Source of the DNA: Muricea muricata
Lineage: Eukaryota > Cnidaria > Anthozoa > Malacalcyonacea > Plexauridae
Assembly: GCA_963855995.1 (NCBI GenBank)
Contig: OY979723.1
Location: forward strand, 10,368,713-10,432,712
Reading direction: 5' to 3'
Length of the DNA: 64,000 bases
Part shown: piece by piece, positions 1-9,598 of the stretch
Numbering within the stretch: the first letter of the stretch is position 1
Layout: every line of letters starts with the position of its first letter
Position numbers and translations under genes: made by a program
Notes under the pieces: generated by a model
The model's database searches: none
What the model was told of the DNA's origin: nothing
Seen by the model: only the letters and a program-made list of their open reading frames with translations

Positions 1-110
1 ATGACTGACTGTATCAGTGTTGTTGGAACAACCTTGTAACAAGTGTTACAGTCCCATCAAGCTCGTTACAAGTTGTTAACCGCCTGTTCCAAATTTGTTC
101 CAGCAACCAG
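1..110. repeat. Dispersed repeat fragment rich in acttgttacaagttg words
   Basis: The first ~110 bases are built from short words such as ttgtaacaag, cgttacaagttg and ctgttcca. The same vocabulary recurs at about 36510-36790 in an ATR intron, so this is a dispersed repeat family rather than unique sequence. It lies in an FBXO7 intron. Bases 111-214 show nothing recognisable apart from the pyrimidine tract of the next splice acceptor. Confidence 0.5.
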
Positions 111-214
111 CTAGGAAAAAGAAATGCGAACGCAACACAGCTTTGAGCAGATTCCTTACAACTTTGTGCGCGGATGTTTATGTTCACTAGTTAATTCGCT
201 TTCCTCAATTTCAG

Positions 215-2915
215 GTGCAAAATCGGCTTATAAAAACTTGCATAAAGTGTCTAGAATAGTGAAGAATGATTTGGTTCATCCACTGCTGGCAAACATTCAG
301 TCGTGTAAGTGTTGGTGAAGATTGGTGCAAATGTAGATAGCAACACGATAGCGACGACAAGATGCGTGCAAGTCGCATATAACTGTACCTCAAAATCCTG
401 TACCCTGTAGTTTAATGTGTTTTTTCCAATAATTTTTTCCAATGAATTATTGCAGACCTTGGTATTACTTCTCCGTTGTCTTTGAGCGGGCTTCCTCCTG
501 AAGTACAGGTAATATTTATTGGGGGAAACAATGGGATCGTGGGCTTGTACAATCACTGTTTTTGCTCAGGGATGGTTCAGCTTGATCTATTGGGGGGTGG
601 GGGGAGTGAGCACTCTGCTAGGTCTAATGACTATATGTTAAATAGTTGAGTTGGGTTAGTGTTAGTCGTGTATGTGACCTGACCTTCCAAAAGGAGCTGG
701 AGTAATTTTCGCGCCATAAAATTATGCATGTCATACATCCTAAGAGCTAAACCAATAATGAAAATATACTGTAGTACACTACTGTATCTAACGTGCATCT
801 CATTATGTCTCTAATGCTTGGTAATGAAAAATAGTACCCCCCTGCATCCCATCTTGCCAAAGCTAGGAAGGAATGGGTGCTCCTCCCCCCAAAAACATCC
901 ATCCCTGTTCTTGCTATATCTGGACTTTCACGTTTCGCTAGGAAGGACCTTCCATCGAAACATCGAAGTTTTATTTGTGCTGTTTAGTTTGTGTGCTTTG
1001 AACTGACCTACCGACGCTGGCAACGTTCCTTCAATATTTTGCATAGAGTTAGGAGTAACGTTAGAAGTATTCCTTCACAAACGATGTTTCACCTTACATG
1101 TAGCTCATGATATTGAGTCATCTAAATGCTGCAAGTCTTGTCTCGCTATCTTCGACGTGTAAAGCCCTCAACGTGGTCTGCAACGATGACAAGCTCTGGC
1201 GATTCTTTTGTCAAAGAGATTTCGGTATGTGTATAAGAATAGAGTACTTTTTGTATGTACTTTATATTTGTATTAATGGCGAGTTGAGCGCGACAACAAA
1301 GCACGAGGACGAAGACGTATTATAGCAGTCTTTGGTGTTTGTCATCGACTATTTGCCTTAGAACGCCTTGCTTTTAAAATGAGAGTACTAACTTTCACAA
1401 AATCTTCGTTGTAAACGAAGGCAACGCAGCGAAATCTTGTTGAACACATCGATCTACCATTCATTTTAGGCGTAGAAACTAACTCCGAAGACAGTTGGAA
1501 AAAGGTGTAGTAATATATGTTATATGTAGTGGCACTATGTATCAACCGCTTTTTATCTTTCAATGGCAAAAACTACTTGAATACCACAAGGCATTGTGGT
1601 CAAAACAACCTAATTATTTAATTACTCAATACCTTTTCATCAATGCCTTCTCATGCCACAGATTGCCCGATAATTCATAGCTTTTACTTCATACGCCTGC
1701 GTTGTAACGTCAGCGGTTTAGCAGACAACATTCTATACTTCATGAAGTAAAAGCTATGAATTATCGTGCAACTGTGCTCAAACATCTTCTGAGTGATTAT
1801 AAGAATAATTAGGAAACTAGATTTCGAGTAGGATATTACCCTTAGAACAGTAGTGGACTGGTTTTCGGCTGGTATCCTATACTTCTCGCATGCCGTACTA
1901 TTACGATAGTTCTAATATTAACCCTAGTAGTTCTTACATTACGATACATGAGATTGCTCTGAAGGAGCTTTACTAACTAGTTCTTTCTTGTAAAATTGTT
2001 TATTATTTTACCAGCAATACAAACAGTTGTACAAACGTTGGCGACGACTGGAGAAAGAGAAACGTGAAGCTAGATCTTTCATCCCTGCTTTCCCACTTGG
2101 CATTCCAGGGTATAATCCATTCTTGCCTCGAATGCCTCAGATCATCGGTAAGGGACGAGCGAAGGACTGGGAAATAATGTTGTTCTTGCTTGGTTCTCTT
2201 CAGGTTTTTCTCCAGAGGTTTCCCTCTCTCGTAAATTATTGCCGGTTAAATCATTACGGTATTACGTAAATTCGAGTTTACTGAAAGTTCCAGATTCATA
2301 ATCCGTACAGTATTTGACCTAATTAGTATTCAAGGTATCTTAGTGCATATAAAACCCTAACTCTCCGTAGATCAATTAAGTAAACCGTCTCATCATGAAG
2401 TATTATCAATTTTCTCCGACTGAACTGTACAGAACAGAACAGAACAGAACAGAACAGAACAGAACAGAACAGAACAGAACAGAACAGAACAGAACAGAAC
2501 TCAACTTGAACTCAGTTGAATTGAACTTAATCAAACTGAACTCAATTGAACTGCACTCAATCAAACCAATTAAGATTAATATATTATACACATTCATAAC
2601 ATAATATAATATATATTATAGTATGTCATATATTATAATATAATATATTAATCTGTGATAAAACTTAACGCAATTGAATTGAACTCAACTCAGCTCAACT
2701 GAGTTGAACTGAATACCTTCAAAAACAATTTTTGAAAAGGAAAATTGACAAATTTCTTATTTTCAGGTGGTCCTCATGACTTATTTCCAGATTTTATCAC
2801 TGGTCAACCTCGAGGTGAATCTTCGCTGCAAATACTCCATCCAGACAATAGATCACGGTCAGATTTAAGACTTAGAACTAGTGACAGAGCGACGCGAGGG
2901 ACATTTTTTGCCTGA
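215..2915 (+). CDS. FBXO7: F-box only protein 7 homologue, 5'-truncated by the window (six 3' exons)
   Basis: Exons 215-304, 456-508, 1104-1224, 1470-1504 (35 nt), 2015-2147 and 2767-2915 (stop TGA 2913-2915). Phases agree at every junction, giving the last 192 residues. The first exon matches the end of the FP (FBXO7/PI31) dimerisation domain (KNLHKVSRIVKNDLVHPLLA). Exons 2-3 encode the F-box (LPPEVQLMILSHLNAASLV and CNDDKLWRFF). The last two exons give the arginine/proline-rich tail with IIGGPHDLFPDF, the proteasome-binding type of C-terminus found in FBXO7 and PI31. In the family, FBXO7 recruits substrates to an SCF ubiquitin ligase, binds the proteasome and acts in mitophagy. The Ubl domain and most of the FP domain must lie upstream of base 1. 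The tail is shorter than in human FBXO7. The 35-nt exon 1470-1504 (VETNSEDSWKK) is needed to keep the frame. Confidence 0.85.
1670..1764. repeat. Short palindromic element in FBXO7 intron
   Basis: A 23-bp sequence at 1670-1692 is repeated as its exact reverse complement at 1742-1764, with about 49 bp between. This looks like a very small MITE remnant inside the intron after the 35-nt exon. No clear target-site duplication was seen. Confidence 0.6.
2431..2500 (+). repeat. (AGAAC)14 pentanucleotide microsatellite
   Basis: Fourteen perfect tandem copies of agaac (70 bp), followed to about 2570 by degenerate aactcaa/ttgaa words. It lies in the last intron of FBXO7. Confidence 0.95.
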
Positions 2916-3161
2916 GTTTGTTGATATACCAGTATTTATAGATTTATATGCATTTTTAGAGGTTATTACTGTAATATGTGATGTTGAATGTTGTTCCTCC
3001 CTTTCAACTGTTACTGCAAAAATTCTTTCTTCCATAGATATAGACTGTCAATCATTCACAAACTAAATGTATTGACATAGTATGCAAATTCAAAATAACT
3101 TGTAAAATATTGGAAACAGTTTAGATAAACTTTAGATGGCATCTAAGTCAAGACGCAGGGT
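2916..3161 (+). other. 3' flank of FBXO7
   Basis: 246 bp between the FBXO7 stop and the palindrome. AT-rich with no ORF of note. No canonical AATAAA was found here, so the mRNA 3' end could lie inside the palindrome. Confidence 0.4.
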
Positions 3162-3207
3162 TATGGAAAGCCATAGCTGTCTTAAGTGATAAAACGTCAT
3201 TTCATTA

Positions 3208-3670
3208 GGTGCTTTATACATTATATACGGTGCTTTAAACATGACATGCGGTGCTTTGAGTATTATATGCGGTGCTTTAAACATTATATGCGGTGCTTTG
3301 AGCATTATATGCGGTGCTTTAAACATTATATGCGGTGCTTTGAGTATTATATGCGGTGCTTTAAACATTATATGCGGTGCTTCGAGCATTATATGCGGTG
3401 CTTCGAACATTATATGCGGTGCTTCGAACATTATATGTGGTGCTTTGAACATTATATGCTGTGCTTTGAGCATTATACGCAGTGCTTTCATCATTATACG
3501 CAGGTATTTCATCATTATACGCGGTGCTTTCATCATTATATGCGGTGCTTTCATCATTATACGCGGTGATTTCACCTTTGTACGCGGTGCTTTCATCATT
3601 ATATGCGGTGCTTTCACCTTTATACGCAGTGCTTTGAACATTATACGCGGTGGTTCCAGCGTCATTATAC
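3208..3670 (+). repeat. 21-bp minisatellite, left arm (~22 copies)
   Basis: Unit ggtgctttaaacattatatgc (21 bp) with substitutions at a few positions (aaa/gag/cga, and catcatt later in the array). Because 21 is a multiple of 3, all frames that lack a stop in one unit stay open, which creates spurious long reading frames on both strands. Confidence 0.9.
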
Positions 3671-3840
3671 TCAGTGAGCCAGTACCTTTGGTCAGCGTTG
3701 TGGAATCTTACACGATTCTGCTATACGTCATGTCATCAAGAATATCTAAACACTCATCGAATATTCATAGGGCGATCACGTGTCATTTCCTGCTTGGAAA
3801 TTTACAAGTTGAGCGCAGTTATAAAACGGTAAAATATATA

Positions 3841-3984
3841 AGACTTTTCTGGCGTTTTAAATCGAAAGTAAACCCAGGGGGTTTGAAATATGGAACAAAT
3901 ACTGCAATCTTTAAATTTGGGGACTTTGCGTGGCCGATTTGAAGCACAGCGAATAGAACCGCAGGCAGTTTTAAATTTAATGCG
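3841..3984 (-). repeat. ~143-bp module, left copy
   Basis: Non-tandem segment with normal base composition (contains aaacccagggggtttg and gactttgcgtggccga). It occurs three times in the palindrome: here inverted, at the centre (5504-5646) and in the right arm (7301-7443). Confidence 0.85.
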
Positions 3985-5503
3985 AAATTTTGAAAAATTT
4001 TGGGAAAAAATTTTGAAAAAAAATTTGGGAAAAAATTTTGGCAAAAAATTCTGAAAAAATTTGGGAAAAAATCTTGAAAAAAAATTCTGGAAAAAATTTT
4101 GAAAAAAAAATTTGGGAAATTCATGAATAATTCATGAATATTCATGATAATTCATGAATATTCATGAATAATTCATGATAATTCATGAAAAATATTGGGG
4201 AAAATTTTGAACAAAAAAATTTGGGAAAAAATTTTGAAAAAAAATGTGGGAAAAAATTCTAAAAAAAAAAATTTGGGAAAAAATTCTGAAAAAAAAATTG
4301 ACAAAAATATTGGAGAAAATTTTGAACAAAAAATTTGGGAAAAAATTTTGAAAAAAGTTTGGGAAAAAAATTTGAAAAAAAATTCGGGAAAAAATTTTGA
4401 CAAAAAATTCTGAAAAAAATTTGGGAAAAAATCTTGAAAAAAAATTCTGGAAAAAATTTTGAAAAAAAATTTGGGAAATTCATGAATATTTCATGAATAA
4501 TTCATGATAATTCATGAAAAATATTGGGGAAAATTTTGAATAAAAAATTTGGGAAAAAATTTTGACAAAAAACTTTGACAAAAAATTCTGAAAAAAATTT
4601 GGGAAAAAATCTTGAAAAAAAATTCTGGAAAGAATTTTGAAAAAAATTTTGGGAAATTCATGAATAATTCATGAATATTCATGAATAATTCATGAATAAT
4701 CATGAATAATTCATGAAAATCATGAATAATTCATGATCATGAATAATTCATGAATTTTTCAGGAAAAAATCTTGAAAAAAATTAGGAAAAAGTTTTGACA
4801 AAATTTTTTTTCCATTTCTTTTTCAAAATTTTTTCCTGAATTTTTTTTCAAGATTTTTTCCTGGAAAATTCAGAATTATTCATGAATCATTCATGAATTA
4901 TTCATGAATTTCATGAATTATTCATGATATTCATGAATTATTCATGATTTTCCAAATTTTTTCAGAATTTTTTCCCAAATTTTTTTTTCAAAATTTTTTT
5001 CCCAAATTTTTTTTAAAATTTCCCAAAAAAATTTGGGAAAAAATTTTGGGAAAAAATTTCGAAAAAAAATTTGGAAAAAAAAATTTGAAAAAAAAATTTG
5101 GAAAAAGAATTCTAAAAAAATTTGGGAAAAAATTTTGAAAAAAAGTTTGGGAAAAAAAATTTGAAAAAAAAATTTGGGAAAAAATTCTGAAAAAAAATTT
5201 GGGAAAAAAATTTGAAAAAAAATTAGGAAAAAGTTTTGACAAAAAAATTTTTTCCCAATTTCTTTTTCAAAATTTTTTCCGGAATTTTTTTTAAGATTTT
5301 TTCCTGAAAAATTCATGAATTATTCATGAAATATTCATGAATTATTCATGATTTCCCAATTTTTTTTTCAAAATTTTTTCCAGAATTTTTTTCAAATTTT
5401 TTTCCCTAACTTTTTTCAAAATTTTTTCCCAAATTTTTTTTCAAAATTTTTTCCCGAATTTTTTTCAAATTTTTTTTCCCAAATTTTTTTTCAATTTTTT
5501 TCC
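3985..5503. repeat. A/T-rich tandem arrays of the left arm
   Basis: Repeats of gggaaaaaattttgaaaaaaa and of the palindromic word ttcatgaa/aattcatgaat. Strand asymmetry flips several times (near 4800, 5020 and 5240), so there are nested small inverted repeats inside the large one. The apparent Phe/Lys-rich frames here are composition artefacts. Confidence 0.85.
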
Positions 5504-5646
5504 CATTAAATTTAAAACTGCCTGCGGTTCTATTCGCTGTGCTTCAAATCGGCCACGCAAAGTCCCCAAATTTAAAGATTGCAGTACTTGTTCCATATTT
5601 CAAACCCCCTGGGTTTACTTTCGATTTAAAACGCCAGAAAAGTCTT
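5504..5646 (+). repeat. ~143-bp module, central copy
   Basis: Same module as 7301-7443 and in the same orientation. It sits at the centre of the palindrome, roughly where the hairpin loop would be. It differs from both arm copies at one shared position (gcagtacttg here, gcagtatttg in the arms), so the arms resemble each other more than the centre. Confidence 0.85.
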
Positions 5647-6480
5647 TTCAAAAATGTTTTCCCAAATTTTTTTTTCAAATTTTTTTTCCCAAACTTTTTT
5701 TCAAAATTTTTTCCCAAATTTTTTTAGAATTCTTTTTCCAAATTTTTTTTTCAAATTTTTTTTTCCAAATTTTTTTTCGAAATTTTTTCCCAAAATTTTT
5801 TCCCAAATTTTTTTGGGAAATTTTAAAAAAAAATTGGGAAAAAAATTTTGAAAAAAAAATTTGGGAAAAAATTCTGAAAAAATTTGGGAAATCATGAATA
5901 ATTCATGAATATCATGAATAATTCATGAAATTCATGAATGATTCATGAATAATTCTGAATTTTCCAGGAAAAAATCTTAAAAAAAATTCCGGAAAAAATT
6001 TTGAAAAAGAAATTGGGAAAAAATTTTTTTGTCAAAACTTTTTCCTAATTTTTTTTCAAATTTTTTTCCCAAATTTTTTTTCAGAATTTTTTCCCAAATT
6101 TTTTTTTCAAATTTTTTTTCCCAAACTTTTTTTCAAAATTTTTTCCCAAATTTTTTTAGAATTCTTTTTCCAAATTTTTTTTTCAAATTTTTTTTTCCAA
6201 ATTTTTTTTCGAAATTTTTTCCCAAAATTTTTTCCCAAATTTTTTTGGGAAATTTTAAAAAAAATTTGGGAAAAAAATTTTGAAAAAAAAATTTGGGAAA
6301 AAATTCTGAAAAAATTTGGGAAATCATGAATAATTCATGAATATCATGAATAATTCATGAAATTCATGAATAATTCATGAATGATTCATGAATAATTCTG
6401 AATTTTCCAGGAAAAAATCTTGAAAAAAAATTCAGGAAAAAATTTTGAAAAAGAAATGGAAAAAAAATTTTGTCAAAACT
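5647..6480. repeat. Internal tandem duplication near the palindrome centre
   Basis: The stretch around 5690-5960 recurs almost unchanged around 6115-6410, including the hairpin word aaatttttttgggaaatttt at 5805-5830 and 6235-6260. The segment 5225-5305 is the reverse complement of 5965-6045, which places the symmetry axis near 5.64 kb. Confidence 0.75.
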
Positions 6481-6599
6481 TTTTCCTAATTTTTTTCAAG
6501 ATTTTTTCCTGAAAAATTCATGAATTATTCATGATCATGAATTATTCATGATTTTCATGAATTATTCATGATTATTCATGAAATATTCATGAATTATTC

Positions 6600-7140
6600 A
6601 TGAATATTCATGAATTATTCATGAATTTCCCAAAATTTTTTTCAAAATTCTTTCCAGAATTTTTTTTCAAGATTTTTTCCCAAATTTTTTTCAGAATTTT
6701 TTGTCAAAGTTTTTTGTCAAAATTTTTTCCCGAATTTTTTTCAAATTTTTTTCCCAAACTTTTTTCAAAATTTTTTCCCAAATTTTTTGTTCAAAATTTT
6801 CCCCAATATTTTTCATGAATTATCATGAATTATTCATGAATATTCATGAATTATTCATGAATATTCATGAATTATTCATGAATTTCCCAAAATTTTTTTC
6901 AAAATTCTTTCCAGAATTTTTTTTCAAGATTTTTTCCCAAATTTTTTTCAGAATTTTTTGTCAAAGTTTTTTGTCAAAATTTTTTCCCGAATTTTTTTCA
7001 AATTTTTTTCCCAAACTTTTTTCAAAATTTTTTCCCAAATTTTTTGTTCAAAATTTTCCCCAATATTTTTCATGAATTATCATGAATTATTCATGAATAT
7101 TCATGAATTATTCATGAATATTCATGAATTATTCATGAAT
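6600..7140. repeat. 257-bp tandem repeat in the right arm
   Basis: Two near-identical 257-bp units, starting around 6600 and 6857, followed by a diverged third to about 7300. The left arm carries related sequence at 4170-4700. Each unit alternates the ttcatgaa word with gggaaa/tttccc arrays. Confidence 0.75.
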
Positions 7141-7300
7141 TTCCCAAATTTTTTTTCAAAATTTTTTCCAGAATTTTTTTTCAAGATTTTTTCCCAAATT
7201 TTTTCAGAATTTTTTGCCAAAATTTTTTCCCGAATTTTTTTTCAAATTTTTTTCCCAAATTTTTTTTCAAAATTTTTTCCCAAAATTTTTCAAAATTTCG

Positions 7301-7443
7301 CATTAAATTTAAAACTGCCTGCGGTTCTATTCGCTGTGCTTCAAATCGGCCACGCAAAGTCCCCAAATTTAAAGATTGCAGTATTTGTTCCATATTTCAA
7401 ACCCCCTGGGTTTACTTTCGATTTAAAACGCCAGAAAAGTCTT
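7301..7443 (+). repeat. ~143-bp module, right copy
   Basis: Right-arm copy of the module, the reverse complement of 3841-3984. Confidence 0.85.
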
Positions 7444-7609
7444 ATATATTTTACCGTTTTATAACTGCGCTCAACTTGTAAATTTCCAAGCAGGAAATGA
7501 CACGTGATCGCCCTATGAATATTCGATGAGTGTTTAGATATTCTTGATGACATGACGTATAGCAGAATCGTGTAAGATTCCACAACGCTGACCAAAGGTA
7601 CTGGCTCAC

Positions 7610-8138
7610 TGAGTATAATGACGCTGGAACCACCGCGTATAATGTTCAAAGCACTGCGTATAAAGGTGAAAGCACCGCATATAATGATGAAAGCACCGCG
7701 TACAAAGGTGAAATCACCGCGTATAATGATGAAAGCACCGCATATAATGATGAAAGCACCGCGTATAATGATGAAATACCTGCGTATAATGATGAAAGCA
7801 CTGCGTATAATGCTCAAAGCACAGCATATAATGTTCAAAGCACCACATATAATGTTCGAAGCACCGCATATAATGTTTAAAGCACCGCATATAATGCTCG
7901 AAGCACCGCATATAATGTTTAAAGCACCGCATATAATGTTTAAAGCACCGCATATAATGTTTAAAGCACCGCATATAATGTTTAAAGCACCGCATATAAT
8001 GATTAAAGCACCGCATATAATGCTTAAAGCACCGCATATAATGCTCAAAGCACCGCATATAATGTTTAAAGCACCGCATATAATACTCAAAGCACCGCAT
8101 GTCATGTTTAAAGCACCGTATATAATGTATAAAGCACC
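7610..8138 (-). repeat. 21-bp minisatellite, right arm (~25 copies)
   Basis: Reverse-complement counterpart of the array at 3208-3670. It is about 63 bp (three units) longer. The extra units lie among the near-identical aaagcaccgcatataatgttt copies around 7900-8040. Confidence 0.9.
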
Positions 8139-8234
8139 TAATGAAATGACGTTTTATCACTTAAGACAGCTATGGCTTTCCATACAGGGGCATCTGACCT
8201 CGTTAGGACGTCAAAAATCAGTCGAAATGAGGTC

Positions 8235-8376
8235 GTGACTGGAATCGACCTAGTATCGCCGTCATTTTTCGAGGCAAAATCTTCGTCGTATTTTCGACCT
8301 GATATCGACGTCATTTTTCGAGGTAGAATGGACGTCGCATTTTCGACCCAATATCGACGTCTTTTTTCGACGTGGA
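8235..8376 (+). repeat. ~50-bp tandem repeat next to the palindrome
   Basis: About three imperfect copies of a unit containing atcgacgtcatttttcga. It lies just outside the right end of the foldback element and has no counterpart on the left, so it is probably flanking DNA rather than part of the element. Confidence 0.6.
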
Positions 8377-8389
8377 ATTGATTTTCTTA

Positions 8390-9598
8390 CATTATATGAA
8401 TTTGTGGCAGTATTTTGCGAATAATTTACAAGTTGTTTTGGTGTATACTATATCATGCAATACATTTAGTTTACTTACAGATAAATAAATTCAAAAACAT
8501 TTTTGTTGCGGAAACAATGTTTCCTAGTTTGCCCAGAGCTAAATACAAAGGGTAGCTGCTGTTTAGTTTCACGAGATTTGCGTTCAAGCAATTTCCAACG
8601 ATGGCTTTGTCGCGTGGGCATACAGACCTTAATGGAAGATAATACTTTCGCTATTATGCATAAATTTAACGAAATTCCAGGTATAAATAATAACGCATGC
8701 TTAATGGACCTTTCCCCTTTCAGACAAAATTTTGAAAAAATCGAAATAGGCAAAAATATCACCTTAGCTTGAAAGAGCATCCCAAGTTTACTAAAGTTGC
8801 GAAGTTTGGTTGTGAAATGTTGTAAACTGTAGAAAATATAACCTTGCAAATTTGGCAAATTTTGTATACATTTGTATTACGCGTAGGAAAATGATAATCA
8901 AAAGTATCAACTGATTATCACTTTTCCGCCCGTAATACAAATATATACAAAATTTGCCAACTTTGCAAGGCTATATTTTCTACATTTTATAACATTACAC
9001 AGCCGAACTTGGCAATCTTACTAATGCTCTTTCAAGCTGTGGTGATATTTTTGCCTATTTTGAATTTTCTCAAAATTTCATGTAAAAGAGGAAAGGTTCA
9101 ATGCTATATACAGTTTAAAATAATCAGCTGGATTAGAAATTTTTTTTTGTTTTTCATAGAGGCAGATACCCGTAAACTTAAATACATTTGTGAGCGGCAT
9201 TTCTAAACTGTTTAATCGTTTATGTGTTTTTCCGTGGAAAACATTTTCAAGCTAGAAGTCCATTTTTAACTTTGCAGTGCTCATATATACCAAACGTAAT
9301 TCATTTTCTGCGTAGCTGTAAGGTGGAATGAAGAACAATTGTACAAACATAATGCGTATACGCTGGGAATTCTTCAGCAAGCTTATCCTGTGCGCTACCT
9401 GTGATTGTGGTTAAAATGTTATCAAAACATTCTCTGAATATGGAGATTTAGTGTTTTCCGACAGCTGTTACCAGCAGCTTTTGTTTGTTTTGGCCAATGT
9501 TACGACGTTGAGCGGGATGGCATGAAGGAGTACTTCAGATATATGGCTACAGTAGTGAGCTGAAAAGCTAGTGGAATTGAATCGAATTGAGCAGAGTC
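8390..9598. other. Intergenic region upstream of the PAN/EGF gene
   Basis: Holds the palindromic element at 8690-9130 and a short fragment at about 8500-8550 (gcggaaacaatgtttcctag) related to the repeat at 15740-16060. The rest, 9131-9598, shows nothing recognisable and presumably contains the promoter. No convincing TATA box was identified. Confidence 0.5.
8690..9130. mobile_element. Palindromic MITE, family A, full copy
   Basis: Long imperfect inverted repeat. The left half has taatggacctttccccttt, gaaagagcatccc and ttgcaaatttggcaaatttt; the right half carries the same words reversed. A second full copy lies at 38487-38868, and half copies at about 19715-19850 and 61960-62095. Apparent frames across it are shadows that recur in each copy. 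Confidence 0.75.

Larger units (their letters stand above)
3162..8184. mobile_element. ~5 kb inverted-repeat (foldback-like) element
   Basis: The two ends are reverse complements: tatggaaagccatagctgtc from 3162, and its complement ending at 8184. The match continues inward through a 21-bp minisatellite, a ~143-bp unique module and long A/T-rich arrays to a centre near 5.65 kb. The direct repeat caggg at 3156-3160 and 8185-8189 abuts the ends with one base of slack on the left, a possible 5-bp target-site duplication. Each end begins with a mini-hairpin (tatgg-aaag-ccata). No transposase-like frame was found, so the element would be non-autonomous. Long inverted repeats made of tandem repeats resemble Drosophila foldback and Galileo elements. 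No superfamily can be assigned from sequence alone. Copy-number differences between the arms argue against a simple hairpin assembly artefact. Confidence 0.75.

Noticed and set aside
3132..3942. Long open frames on both strands in the palindrome arms (up to ~250 codons)
   Set aside because: They are created by the 21-bp period, recur in mirror image in the other arm, and give only seven-residue repeats. No conserved protein resemblance.
3819..7464. Phe/Lys-rich frames in the palindrome interior
   Set aside because: Direct translation of gggaaaaaattttg arrays; composition artefact.
3162..8184. The palindrome as a hairpin-read assembly artefact
   Set aside because: Both outer flanks are distinct and the arms differ by three minisatellite units. 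It cannot be fully excluded without raw reads.
8475..8858. 127-codon minus-strand frame
   Set aside because: Lies on the family A palindrome; a similar frame appears in the copy at 38736, so it is transposon sequence without coding signal.
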